A stretch of 64,000 nt of DNA from Siphonodentalium dalli. Taxonomy: Eukaryota > Mollusca > Scaphopoda > Gadilida > Siphonodentaliidae. Numbering within the stretch: position 1 is the first letter of the stretch; every line of letters starts with the position of its first letter. A program made the position numbers and the translations under genes. The stretch covers positions 264,524,077-264,588,076 of the forward strand of contig CP136061.1 in the NCBI GenBank assembly GCA_032622095.1. The letters are read 5' to 3'. The notes below the pieces were generated by a model. That model was given only the letters and a program-made list of their open reading frames with translations, was not told the origin of the DNA and ran no database searches. Of this stretch, positions 22,609 to 33,871 are shown piece by piece.

Positions 22609-23104
22609 CGCACTCTTAGAACAAATGTGTATAAATACTACACAATATGTGTTACATTTGATCTTAAACAAAATTGTGTAGAAATGCAACATGACATAAA
22701 TGTGTCGGTGAAATTTTCTCAACATTGAATATGAGTGAATATGTGAGTATATTATAGTTAATAGATGAGATATATGTTCTATTTGAGACATAAACCTCGT
22801 AAAAGCTGCCATAATACAAAATTGGCAGCTGCTTTAAAACTGGGTGCTACACAATTATAACAAAGTTTAAAGCTGCTGTCAATTTTTTGTTCTGTTGTAG
22901 CCTTTACGAGTTTTGTGTCTCCAATAGAACACATTTCATCTAATAACTATGATACACTCACATATTCAATCATATTCAACGTTGATGATATTCCACCGAC
23001 ACATTTAATAATTATATGTCATGTGTCATTTCTACACAATTTTGTTTAAGATCAAATGTAACACATTTTGTGTAGTATTTATACACATTTGTTCTAAGAG
23101 TGCG
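22609..23104. mobile_element. 496-bp foldback/MITE with TGCA flanks
   Basis: The left arm (22609-22845) and right arm (22868-23104) are inverted copies at roughly 80-85% identity. Both outer ends read CGCACTCTTAGAACAAATGT going inward. TGCA is present immediately outside each end (22605-22608 and 23105-23108), a candidate 4-bp target duplication, although the word is palindromic. No coding capacity. The superfamily is unresolved. Confidence 0.82.
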
Positions 23105-23606
23105 TGCAGTATTTGCGACAACATTAAACGATCTTGGTGCCACAGTTTGCAGAGACATTGTGGCAGGAAATGAGAGTGTGACGTCAGCATCCCGAGATCA
23201 AACAGAACGCATTTCTTTGAAGTATTTTCAGTCGCCAGAAAAAAGGGCGAGTTCTGCCCCTTTGGCCCCCGTTCGCCCCTGTGCATGTTAGGCTACTCTG
23301 ACATTCTTGCAGCGTTTCGTTATAATATACCCGGTGCACACCAGTGGCGGAGCCAGGGTTCCCATTTAGGCGTGCACATTAATCAGCATATGTGGGGGAT
23401 ATGTGGGGGATATATCATGCATATGATATGCCGAAAGCATATCACGAAGGCCTGATTTGGGGAGCGCATGTATGGGAGGGGTCGCCCCCAATCGTTGGTC
23501 CGGGGGCTCCCCTGGGCAGGAACACTGTGAATATTTGAATGCCTAGGAGGGATTTCCGGACGTTTACATGATATTTGAAGTTTTGGGGGGGGGGATAAGA
23601 CATGAT

Positions 23607-23894
23607 CTTCGGAGAATCGGACCTTCGGAGAATCGGCCCTTCGGAGTTATAGACCTTCGGAGTTATGGGCGTTCGGAGTTATAGACCTTCGGAGTTATGG
23701 GCTTTCGGAGTTATAGGTCTTCGGAGTTATGGGCGTTCGGAGTTATAGGCCTTCGGAGTTATGGGCTTTCGGAGTTATGGGTCTTCGGAGTTATGGGATT
23801 TCGGAGAATCTGGACTTCGGAGTTATGGGCTTTCGGAGAATCGGGGCGTCGGAGAATCGGACCTTCGGAGTTATGGGTCTTCGGAGAATCGCTA
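23607..23894 (+). repeat. 16-bp minisatellite, 18 units
   Basis: Units such as CTTCGGAGTTATGGGC, GTTCGGAGTTATAGAC and CTTCGGAGAATCGGAC follow each other without gaps for 288 bp. Position 1 alternates between C, G and T, and the second half alternates between TTATGGGC and AATCGGAC. Frames on both strands through it are repeat artefacts (16 is not a multiple of 3). Confidence 0.95.
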
Positions 23895-24224
23895 CGTAAC
23901 CGACGAGGCAACTCATCCACCGATGGTAGGCCTATCATCATGGAGTTATCTCCACTGTCCATAGTATCTAATATGTCCCACTCCACCCCAGTTTCCCTTA
24001 TATATTTATCCTTCAATATTTTTTGTTTCAACTTGTTCTACCATGGGTATGGGTACCCGACCACTATTGGCGTTTGACCGCTGCGCTAATTCTGCGTTTG
24101 TTTTGTAGACATTTATATATAGAAATAAAAGGCCGTCTGGCCACAGTGTCCCCCGAAAAAGTGGCTTCATTGGGGGCATCAGCTTTTCTGAAGAAAAAAA
24201 TAACAATTAAGGACCCTAAATCCG

Positions 24225-24565
24225 ATACTAAATTTCAGAACAATCCAACCAGTGTCCCATGAAATGGTGGATAAACTATCATACTAAATTTTATTCAGAT
24301 ATGATCACACACACTAAAGTTATCATCCCGAAACCAGAAATTGACAGGATTCTAAGTCGAAAAAGGGCCATAACTCTCGCAAAAATGGGCGGAGCAAACC
24401 CATATTCGAACTTAGCCTGTATAACTGATAAACTCACTTATGAAATTTGCTTTTGATCTAAATAACCGAAACTAAAGTTATCATCAAGAAACCATTTCCG
24501 ACACACGGCTCGACGGACGGACGGACGGACACCGGCTATTTTAATAGTCCATTCGGGGGACAATT
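24225..24565 (+). repeat. Family E element (GGGCCATAACTC)
   Basis: It contains CTAAAGTTATCATCCCGAAA, CTAAGTCGAAAAAGGGCCAT, AACTCTCGCAAAA and CAAACCCATATTCGAACTTA, and ends CGACGGACGGACGGACGGAC followed by ACCGGCTATTTTAATAG. Related copies lie at 35335 and 38430 (same strand) and 46790 and 54275 (opposite strand). Confidence 0.8.
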
Positions 24566-25550
24566 AACAGATTCGTGGGAGAGACTGTCCACCATATTCA
24601 TAAAATCCATAAGTTGAACCAACATACTTTCATAATTATGTATTTCCCTCCATACCATTACACAGTAGGCCTATCGGTATAGTAGCATATCGCCTAGATA
24701 TGAAGCGATAAAATACATAATATAGGCCCACATCATCGGCCTATAAAACATCAAAAACGTACTAGCCGATGATCGGCTTGGTAGGTTACAGCCAGGGAAC
24801 CTAAACATCCCTGTTACAGCGCAATCAACATTGGAACGTCACATACAATTCTATATTGCAGCCAGTTCAAATGCACTTTGTCTCATGACGCTCAATGCCA
24901 GATGACGTCACTTCACCTCGCCGTGTCCGAGATCTAGAACACGACGCCATAAATAACTAACGTTACAGAATCTTCTTTGGTGGGAAAATTGAGAAATCTA
25001 TTTTTCAGTTTTTTTTTGGATTTGACGTTACGGGCTTTTCTGGCTTTGCGTTGTCCGTTGCATTTTATTTTGTTAGTCTCAGAAACGCGCTCTTTAGGGA
25101 AATTGTGTTAACTTTATATTGAGAATGGTTTCTAAGGTAATTTTCGATGAGGAATTTCATGGGGCAGGCTGATTTTTTTTTTAAAGCACCTAAGTTAGGG
25201 TTTTAGGGGCATAACCCCCAATTTCGGGTTTCCCCCAGAAATCACCGCAATCAATAATATTAATAAACTCGTTCAATTCACATCAATGTAGTAAGCTCAC
25301 CATTTTTCAGCGATTTTTTTTTTGTAAAAAGAACCAAACTAGGGTTTAGCAGCCTGAACTTCAATTTTGGGGTTCAAGCCCTGTTAACCAGACTGTATTC
25401 CAGAAATATATTTTTTCCTCCTCAATAAGTTTAATTTACTTTACATTAATATTGCTAGTCATTCACTGTTATTGTGTTAGCCAACTGAAACAGGCAAAAT
25501 AATCGGAATTCACAAAAGTTCTTACAATCTTAACAAATCGTCAACAGCCA
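24566..25550. other. Noncoding DNA with one CRE octamer and a weak duplication
   Basis: A perfect TGACGTCA lies at 24903-24910 next to CTTCACCTCGCCGTGTCC. Between 25165 and 25400 a diverged ~145-bp unit repeats (TGATTTTTTTTTTAAAGCAC with CGATTTTTTTTTTGTAAAAA; GGGTTTTAGGGGC with GGGTTTAGCAGCC). No gene is recognised. Confidence 0.5.
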
Positions 25551-25554
25551 CCCT

Positions 25555-25765
25555 ACAATGTTGTGAAAATCGGACATAAAGATGATTGCGGGCTCTATCC
25601 GTCGGTCCGTCCGTCACACTTTTGGGTACCTTCATGGTGTAATCAACTCCTACAGTTTTCATCCTAGAGATTTGAAACTTCAGAACGTTGTTGCCCATAT
25701 ATTGAAGATATACAACATGTATATAGATGACGGACAAATTATTTTTTGACAAAGTCCGGTAGGGT
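25555..25765 (-). repeat. ~183-bp family, reversed single unit with tail
   Basis: It reads, in reverse, the tail GGACGGACGGA and CAAAAGTGTGACGGACGGAC and one unit of the family seen at 6545 (CATGGTGTAATCAACTCCTA, ATTGAAGATATACAACATGT). Confidence 0.82.
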
Positions 25766-25784
25766 GATCAAATAGGAATGTAGA

Positions 25785-26112
25785 ATATTCTTGTTCAAAG
25801 TAGTTATTTTTACAAATTTTATATACAAATTGAAAACACACACCGTCATTCTTATATATTAATTAAATGCAGCGACTGTCGATGGCAAAATGTGTTTCGT
25901 TAGTTTATCGCCGATAGATGCGTCCCGATTCAAGTAGTAAATATTTACAATTCAGCGTATTTCAGACGATGTTTTCTGCGGAGTGGTGTGGTCGAATTGC
26001 TTGAGATTTTTGGCGACGTTGGTAGAATGCTAGATTCCTCCAGGTGGCATAGCGCCTGAACACTAACTTATCAGTTTCACGCACCCGAACAAGTACATAA
26101 TATGTCTTTAAC
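25785..26112 (+). repeat. Dispersed ~320-bp element, copy 1
   Basis: This block matches the reverse complement of 52644-52965 at roughly 75% along its whole length. Best-kept phrases are GTAGTTATTTTTAC, CGATGGCAAAAT, CGTTAGTTTATCGCCGAT, GTAAATATTTACAATT, GGAGTGGT, TTGAGATTTT(T/C)GGCGA, GTAGAATGCTA, GGCATAG(C/T)GCCTGA and ATAATATGTCTTTAAC. Conservation is in clusters with indels, and no frame is shared, so it does not look protein-coding. It lies between two reversed arrays of the ~183-bp family. Nature unknown: an old SINE or MITE, or a conserved noncoding RNA-like element. Confidence 0.7.
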
Positions 26113-26660
26113 TCTTTTCGACTTGAAAATTTCAACATTTTTAAAAATGTTCTGTATGAGGGTACCTTCATGGTGTAATCAACTCCTCCTACAGTTTTCA
26201 TCCTAGAGATTTGTAACTTCAGAATATTTTTGCCAGTATATTGAAGATGTGCAACATATATAGATGACGGAATTTTTTTTTTTTGACAGAGTTATTAACC
26301 CATTATAATTTTCTGTATGAGGTACCTTCGTGGTGTAATCAACTCCTCCTACATTTTTTATCGTAGATATTTGAAACTTCAAAGTATTGTTACCCACATA
26401 TTGGAGATGTATATAAATGGAGGAAAAATTATTTTTTACGGAATTATTAAACTTTTTCAACATTTTTAGAATTTTCTGTATGAGGGTACCTTCATGGTGT
26501 AATCAACTCCTCTTACAGTTTTGATAATAGATGTTTGAATCTTCAGAATATTGTTACCCACATATTGGACATATGCAACATGTATATAGATGACGGAATT
26601 TTTTTTATTTTTACGGAGTTTCGACTTAGAAAATTTCAACATTTCTTTTAATTTCTTTAA
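26108..26660 (-). repeat. ~183-bp family, three reversed units
   Basis: GAGGGTACCTTCATGGTGTA or a close variant recurs at about 26157, 26318 and 26481, each followed by ATCAACTCCTCCTACA and a GTATATAGATGACGGA-like phrase. Orientation is opposite to 6545-7175. Unit spacing is 160-165 bp here because of small deletions. Confidence 0.82.
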
Positions 26661-26840
26661 CAAAGCGGCATCGACTTGCCACGTTTTTGGGGGACATTGT
26701 GGTCTGCTGACCTTTTATTCCATTTTGGGTCGCAGGGTTTTTGAAGGAAACCCTGTGGGTTGGTGGTAATTGTTTTGGTAGGTATCTTAAGTATTCGTCA
26801 ATGGCACACTATATACGTATACACTAGGAGGGAAAAAATC

Positions 26841-27065
26841 TGTGTCATCTGACACACTAATTTGTCCTCAGAATCTAGGTCATCTGACACATCTATGGTC
26901 ATACAAACAGGTCAAATGACACACCTGCTAAAAAGCCTGTGTCGCTCAAATAGGTCATCTGACACATATAATTATGACAAAAAATTATCCAAATGTGTCG
27001 GCCAATTTGTCCTCATAATGTGTGTCGCATGTGCCAGATAACACATTTGGTGTGTCATATGACCC
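26841..27065. repeat. Cluster of TGTGTCATCTGACACA-type motifs
   Basis: TGTGTCATCTGACACA (26841) and relatives GGTCATCTGACACAT (26878), GGTCAAATGACACACC (26910), GGTCATCTGACACAT (26953) and TGTGTCATATGACC (27051) fall within 225 bp. The phrase AATTTGTCCTCA also occurs twice (26859, 27004). It looks like a diverged tandem repeat built on a near-palindrome. Confidence 0.7.
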
Positions 27066-27069
27066 GGCT

Positions 27070-28241
27070 TGGTTGCAAATTTGTCGGTTTGGTTCAGGGA
27101 TTTGACAACATGCACTTGTATCAATTGTCCAAAATCCAAAAATGCTGAAAATAATTAATTGGAACAAAAATTGAGTATCAAATACATTTACTAGTATATT
27201 AAACTTGAGAAGTTTAGGATATCTGATACCGGGATAGTAATCTTTTTAAAGAAATTCTTTCACTTTTTCTGGTTTTGGGAAAATTTATACAAGTCCATAT
27301 GGTCCAAGCCCTGAATCAAACTCACACACTTTCAAGGAGGGTCAGACCTGTGACATGGGCATCACAACCCGATCACTTTGCCGCCAAATCTCAAATAAGA
27401 CTGTTTTTGGAATAGGTACATGTACACTGAAAGTAACATGATGGGCATGTGTGGGTTAAGTCAGCTAGATAATTCAAAGCATAGTTCATATAGATGTAGT
27501 TTATTAAAAGTAACTAATTAATTATACATGTTTGTTATAAAATATAATACATATTTATTCAAAATATTCAATTACTTGGAATTTACTTCATACCTGTATG
27601 GAAAACAGGATTTATTCTTCCCCATGTAATTTATTCTTGACTAACACTCAGCTAGGGGTGTATTAAATATTGATATTCTTCTGTGAAGTATTATATTAAG
27701 CGGTGTAGTACATAGGTGTCCTGAACAAAACTTGTTTGGTATACAATCACATGTAGAGAGTTTTGGCAAAATTCATAATAAGACTCGGTTAGAGCAGAAG
27801 TCATGTTATTGAGTTGTCCAGTTCACATGATCCAGATGACATCTCCAGATAATGTACATGTATGTTGAACCTTGACAGTGGATACTCGGTGACGCTTAAT
27901 GCTGAATCTGAAAGAAATACATTAATAAATTTGAGATGGCATTATGCAGATGTACAATTGTATGTAATACATGTTTGCTTTGTGATTTTTGTGTTCCAGC
28001 CAGTTACATGTAGGACTCTATTACATACATGTAGTGTGTACATACCGGGTAGGGCAAAAATTCATAAATGAGCCATGCTGAACACCACACTTTAAATTTT
28101 TAGAAAGAATAACATGATCTTTCCCAAAATGATATATGACCATGGAATTAGGGATGTTGTGCATGGATCCTGCATGGGTGACCCTTTAAATATATTGCTA
28201 TGCTTTAATTGTCAAAGCTGCAAATTAATGCAGAACATGGA
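27070..28241. other. AT-rich noncoding DNA
   Basis: No gene, array or strong secondary structure is seen. TACATGTA-type words are frequent. Confidence 0.55.
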
Positions 28242-28247
28242 TATGTA

Positions 28248-29463
28248 GGCCAAAGAAAAAAGATACTATGTTTCCGTACATCGACCGACCCTAAAAATAA
28301 CCCGCCGACCCTAATCTTTTTTATTGATATTTTGAGAAAAAGTCAAAATGTTCTAAAAAAAAAAATTAATGTGCAAAACACATGGTTTCTAACATTAGCC
28401 TGTGATAAGTGACATGAAGTGACAGTTGTTTCAAAAGCCACATGTGTGTGATGGGTTGTGGATTGATAGGCATGAATCTTGCAATTTTAATTTCAAGAGA
28501 GTGGATCTCATGCCTGCTTTACCTGTATGCATTGTTTGGGACTTATGGAACATATTCATGAGTTCCAAATAAACATGCATGCCATTTATTATTTTCTTGG
28601 GAAATTCCCCCCCCCCTGCACAGTGCTTATTTGAGTCTGCAAGTTTATTAATTTTGAGGGTATGAAAATTGAGATTTTTATATTATTCTGATACCAAATT
28701 GTTGAGCTTATAATTTTAGGCATGTACATATTCAAGTATATGGCATACATGTGAACATTTAAATATTGAATAAAACTATACATGACACATACTATGTTGA
28801 TTCCTATGCTTGACCTACATGTACTATAAATTTTTTAACTATAGTTGATGTTTTGCTCACAGTTTCCCCTTTGCTATTATTTGGGTCTGCACTGTTATTA
28901 ACTTTCAATGGAATTTTTCCTGTGTACTATTATTTGGGCGTGCACTTTTATTTGGAGCCTGAGAGTACCGGTAGGAACACTATAAACAGACATGGTGTGT
29001 GTGTCTGTATATATACATGTATATAGGTTATGACCACATATGTTAGGGGTACAGCTACTGTTTCCAGAAACCAGGCATGGTAGGTTGGGTGCACTGGCTA
29101 CCTCTAGACAATGGGATGCAGTGGTCACAATACAAGTATGGTATAATGGCAGTATTATGGGTAAAATTCTTAGTGACATCAATCTCATACCAAGTTTATA
29201 GCCAAATAATAAATAACATACTTAAGCATGAAGTAAGTTTGATCTTTCATCAATCTTAATGTATATTCCTAGTGCTGTGTTTATCAAGTAATACTTTCCC
29301 CACAACACAAGTTGGCATTTTATGTCATTTTCGGTCGAGGTAATTCAATATTTCTGCAGCTGGATAAAAAATATCAAAATAAAATTAAAAAAAAATTTCC
29401 CTACCTACCTACACTAATTTTTTCACTCCGTTATCGGAAACATACTATCTTTTTTCTTTGGCC
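28248..29463. mobile_element. 1.2-kb TIR element with 6-bp TATGTA flanks
   Basis: The left end GGCCAAAGAAAAAAGATACT and right end (reverse complement) GGCCAAAGAAAAAAGATAGT extend over 29 bp with one mismatch, both continuing ATGTTTCCG. TATGTA lies immediately outside each end (28242-28247 and 29464-29469), consistent with a 6-bp target duplication. Just inside the left end are CGACCGACCCTAAAAATAAC and CCGCCGACCCTAA, and inside the right end TTCCCTACCTACCTACA. The interior has no transposase, so the element is nonautonomous. Superfamily unresolved; groups reported to make 6-bp duplications (such as IS3EU or Dada) would be candidates. Confidence 0.75.
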
Positions 29464-29484
29464 TATGTACATATATATACAATG

Positions 29485-30000
29485 GGGTCACTTACATCAT
29501 CATCATCATCAACAACGTCATCATCGTCGTCGACATTGTCATCATCGTCATTTTCATAATCATCATCATCATCATTATTCATCATCATAATCAACATCAT
29601 CATGATCATCGTCACTATCAACACCATCACACTGTCTTCATCACCATCGTCATCATCACCATTCTCATCATCATCATCAATTAATTCGTCATCTTCATCG
29701 TCATCATACGTCTCGTCACCAATGTCAACATTTTTGTCTTTTTCATCTTCGTCCGTCATCGTCATTATCCATCATCAGCTTCGTCGCCTGGTGTTATCGT
29801 CGTTGTCAGTCATCATCATTGTCGTCGCTGTCATCTTTATCCTCATCATTACCACCGTCATCATTTTCATCATAATCATCATAAACGACGTCATCATCAT
29901 CATAAACGACGTCATCATTATCAACATCATCATCTCCATCGTACAATGCAGTCATCATCATTATCGTCGCCATTAGCGCAGTCGACCTAATCATCTTCAT
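29485..30000. repeat. Degenerate CAT/CGT trinucleotide tract
   Basis: About 500 bp of CATCATCAT, GTCATCATCG and ATCATCATAA. It yields poly-Ser or His frames on one strand and poly-Asp frames on the other (100 and 124 codons). Interruptions are frequent and no flanking exon signals are seen, so it is a microsatellite-like tract rather than an acidic protein. Confidence 0.9.
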
Positions 30001-30329
30001 CTTGTGATCTTAGTGATCATCGTCCTAGCGACGTCTATAACGTCCTCTTCAATATCGTCGTAATTTATTTTCTCATTTTGTAGATGAGGGACACAAGCTG
30101 ACATTACACATGTGTAATGGCAGCATGTGTACATATGGTTAATCAAATCTTATTTTGTCATCTCTTGTTTTTTCGTGAATCTTCATACACGCCTTAACAA
30201 ATATTGCTAAACTTTTCTGAATTGCCGGGTTTTGGCTACCGAGTAAAATATAAAATCATGCTCTAGATGGCTCTTGCCAAAAGGTAGCCGGAATATATTT
30301 TATTCTTAGATCCAGGTATTTTAGACAAA

Positions 30330-31530
30330 TCATCACAACGTGGTACCAGGGGAAGCGGTCAGAATATTTATGTAAATTTAACCAATTATTGATACAGTCA
30401 AATCAGTCATATTCCTAATTGTAGTTCGGTCTCCAGGATAAAATTTATTTCTCACCGACACAGGGAGGAGTGAGAACAAATATCTATGTCAGTATCAATC
30501 AATTTATGGAAACTGTCAAATCGCTCAAGTTCATTAATGTGCTTTCGGGCACCAGGATAAAATTTATATCTCCCTATAACAGTGGGGGGATGTCAAAACA
30601 AATATTTATGTCAGTATCAGTCAATTTATTGTTACCATCAAAGTGGTCATGTCAACTAAGGTTGCTCGGTCACCAGGATCAAATTAGTTTGGGGTGGGGG
30701 GGACAAATATTTAAGTCATTATCCTGCATTATCAACCAATTTATTGACCACCAAATAATTGACCAACTCCATTAATGTGGTTCGGTCTCCAGGATAAAAA
30801 TGAATTCTCAGTTCTCACCACATTTATGTCACTATCAACCAATTTATTGATACATCAAAGCGGTCATGTGACTAATGTCCACTAAGGTTGTTCAGTCACC
30901 AGGATAAAATTTATTTGGGGGGGGTGGGTTCAGATCAAATTTTTATGTTAGTATCAACCAATTTATTGATACAGTCAAAGCGGGCATTCCAACTAAGTTT
31001 GTTTGGTCACCAGGATAAAATTTAGTGGGGGGGGGGGGGGGTCGAGTCAGAACAAATATTTATGGCAGAATCAACCAATTTATTGATACTGTCAATTAAT
31101 TGGCCATGTCCATTGTGGGTCGGTCTCCAGGATAAAATTCACTTCTCACAACATTTATGTCATTATCAACAAATTTATTGATACCGGTACATCAATCGGT
31201 CATGTGACTCATGTCTACTAAGGTTGTTTGGCCACCAGGATAATATTTATTGGGGGGGGGGGGTTGCCAGAACAAATAGTTATGTCATTATCAACCAATT
31301 TATTGATAACGTCAAATAATCCGATCTCGAGGATAAAATTTACTTCTCACCACAACAGTGGGGGGTTGTCAGAACATATACATGTATTCAAGTCATTATC
31401 AACCAATTTATTGATACGTCAAAGCGGTCATGTGACTCATGTCCACTAAGATTGGTCACCAGAAATAATTAATTGGGGTGGGGGGGGGGGGGGTCAGAAC
31501 AAATATTTATGTCAGTATCAAGTAAAGTTA
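30330..31530 (+). repeat. ~115-bp tandem array, about ten units
   Basis: CCAGGATAAAATTTAT or a near copy recurs at about 30434, 30552, 30674, 30790, 30899, 31013, 31128, 31238, 31329 and 31458. Each unit also carries GAACAAATATTTATGTCA, TATCAACCAATTTATTGATA and GGTCATGTGACTCATGTCCA. Alternate units have a G run of 8-14 bases after TTTATT, so two unit types alternate, a simple higher-order arrangement. Small frames in the array are artefacts. Confidence 0.9.
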
Positions 31531-31559
31531 TAAATTAATCGATAATGTGACATCATGTG

Positions 31560-32925
31560 AAATCAGTCTTGTTCATTAATGAGGTTCCAGTTCATTTGGA
31601 CCCTATTACACACATGTCGCACACTCGACAGAAATTCATACATGAATTTGCTATCTATTTCCTTACCCAAAGGGTTGAATTTTCAAATTAGAGCTGCAAC
31701 AGGCACCATGTGAATACAACCGCACTTATCAACAAATCATAAATTATGATTCTTTATTGACCAGTGATGGCAGCATGAGGGTAGGCAGCGTTTAGATAAA
31801 TGTGCGTAAATTGAATTTTTTTTGCAAATCTGTATGGTTGGTTGGGGTTGATCATTGCTTCAGTAGCGAGGCTGACGGATAGAGGAAAGACCATGCAGAG
31901 GGTAAACTTCATTGAGAAATCACTTCACTGCATATAGAAACCATGCACCAGTAAGCAACTGACAAACTTGCCCAGATAAAACGACTCGATTAACCGAGCT
32001 CTTAGTGTTGACAGGGAGCTGGCTAGAGATTCTCCATTGGGGGGGGGGGGGGTTTCCACCTTTGGAATTACCAACCAGCAACCCCCCCACCTGATTCAAA
32101 ACAAATTCACAAGTTTTCGTAATTCCATTTGCATACCCCTCGTGCTTATAAATTTAACCCTTCCCTCGCAGGCCTGGAAAGTAGCCTATAAGCTATTCTC
32201 TAATCCACTGGGCAGTCCATTATTCAGGTATTTTTATAGATCTGAACTATCATCTGAACATGAAATTTGCCAAATCAACCCCCCCCGCCCTGTCACCACA
32301 TCCCTGAGTGGATCACAAATTTGTTTTGGACAGCCTTTGACGACGTAATACATTTAGCGCTCTACCGACTGGATCGTGGGAGGGGGCTACAAAAGTGTAT
32401 GGTATAAAACCACTGCATCTGCATTTCATTAAAACATAATTTGCATAGATTAAAAAATGAACATACCGTTGGACAAACTTCATAATAATTCAGCCATTTA
32501 TTCATCCTGAAATCCAATATCCATATAGGGCTGGCATTGACTGTCCTGAAAATAAAGTAATTATCTCATATACTATGAACATGGTAAAACTTGAACCAAT
32601 ATAACACAGGTATAATTATGTTCCATATACCGGTATAAAGTTATTGTCAAAATGGACAAAGTACCACTGCTAGCAAATATATGTGAAACTTATTTGATGG
32701 ATTACCTACATGTAATACTTCATAGATTGTCCAGAGTGTTTTTTCTCATTTCTTTCTGTTTATCATGATGTAGTGACATTGGCATGGTGCCGGTGCATGG
32801 CAGACAACTCCTGTCTATCTTTATACTAGTACATGGTATGCACTGCCCGGGTATGGTTTCTGTAATGGAAATCAATGAAAGAACAAACAAGTATAGAAAT
32901 GCACTGGCCTGCATGTATATCAATA
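31560..32925. other. Noncoding DNA
   Basis: There is a G run at 32038-32052, followed by a 103-codon frame (32037-32348) that starts inside the run and shows no domain. No gene is recognised. Confidence 0.5.
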
Positions 32926-32929
32926 TGAA

Positions 32930-33584
32930 AGTGTCAATGACACTGTAGCTCAACTTGGAAAGGGAATAATTTCATGTGTTACAGTCAATGGAGTGATTAG
33001 GAATGTGGAAAGTTGAAAGGGCTAGTTATGCAAAGAGTAAAATCCAAGATGGCCACTGGCAGCCATGTTTTATTGCCAAATGAATGACACGTCATTGTTA
33101 ACATCCATCACAATTTTCATGATGATCCAGGGTGATCCAACAAAAGATACGACCTGTAGCCTGTGTCAAAGGATTTAGTCATGTAAAGAGTAAAATCCAA
33201 GATGGCTGCTGGCGGCCATGTGTTTTGGCCGAAACGACCCAAAAATGACTCATTCCCATCTTCATGTCAATATTAACATCCATGACAAATTTCATAAGGA
33301 TCAGACAAACAGTACAACCTGTAGCCCACGCCAATGGATTTAATTTTGAAATCCAAGATGGCCGCCAGCGGCCATGTTTTTGGCCGAATTACCCCAAAAT
33401 GACTCGTTCCCATCTACATGTCAATGTCAACATTCATGACAAATTTCATAAAGATCAGACCAAAGGTACGACCTGTAGCCCAAGCCAAAGGAAATTGTTT
33501 ACGGACACACAGACACATTCACACACGGACGATAGACGCCAATCCATGGCAATAGCTCAAACTTAAAAAGTAGGTTGAGCTAAT
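32930..33584 (+). mobile_element. Family D element, complete head-array-tail copy
   Basis: The head GTGTCAATGACACTGTAGCT, AATTTCATGTGTTACAGTCA and GGAAAGTTGAAAGGGCTAG is shared with 56327. Three ~160-bp units follow, each with GAGTAAAATCCAAGATGGC, GGCGGCCATGTTTT, CAAAATGACTCGTTCCCATC, ACATGTCAAT, TGACAAATTTCAT and ACGACCTGTAGCCC. The tail is ACGGACACACAGACAC, then CCATGGCAATAGCTCAAACT, AAAAAGTAGGTTGAGCTAAT, which folds as an AGCTCAA/TTGAGCT hairpin. Central tandem repeats between fixed ends recall Helitron-like (HINE) elements of bivalves; that assignment is an inference. Confidence 0.8.
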
Positions 33585-33850
33585 AATGTAAACAATGATA
33601 CCTGCATGATTGAGGCACATGTAAATTTATGTCAAATAAACTGCCTCTGTATTACTGAAAGACATTGCTAGTTACTGGTATGTAATTATATTAATACACA
33701 TGTTTATGTCAAAATATTAGTGTCCCCCTCGACCATGTTGGAACCCATGTCGGAACCGGCATGTGACTGAATGAATATATGTACCATGTTAGTTTAAAAA
33801 AATATATATTTAAAATAACATTTGATCTGATTAAAATATACATGTAAATT
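33585..33850 (+). repeat. Direct duplication, copy 1 (partner at 39510)
   Basis: AATAATGTAAACAATGATAC through AAAATATACATGTAAATTG matches 39515-39785 almost base for base, including TGTCCCCCTCGACCATGTTG and the run TTTAAAAAAATATATATTTA. The family D array preceding both copies also aligns, so the duplicated segment covers about 33240-33850 and 39175-39785. Confidence 0.9.
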
Positions 33851-33871
33851 GTTTTTTAATTGAATTTTTTT

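Noticed and set aside
23607-23894. CRISPR or coding repeat
   Set aside because: A gapless 16-bp minisatellite; no spacers and no stable reading frame.
29463-30000. Poly-Asp and poly-Ser proteins of 64-124 codons
   Set aside because: Product of a degenerate CAT-type trinucleotide tract on both strands, without exon signals.
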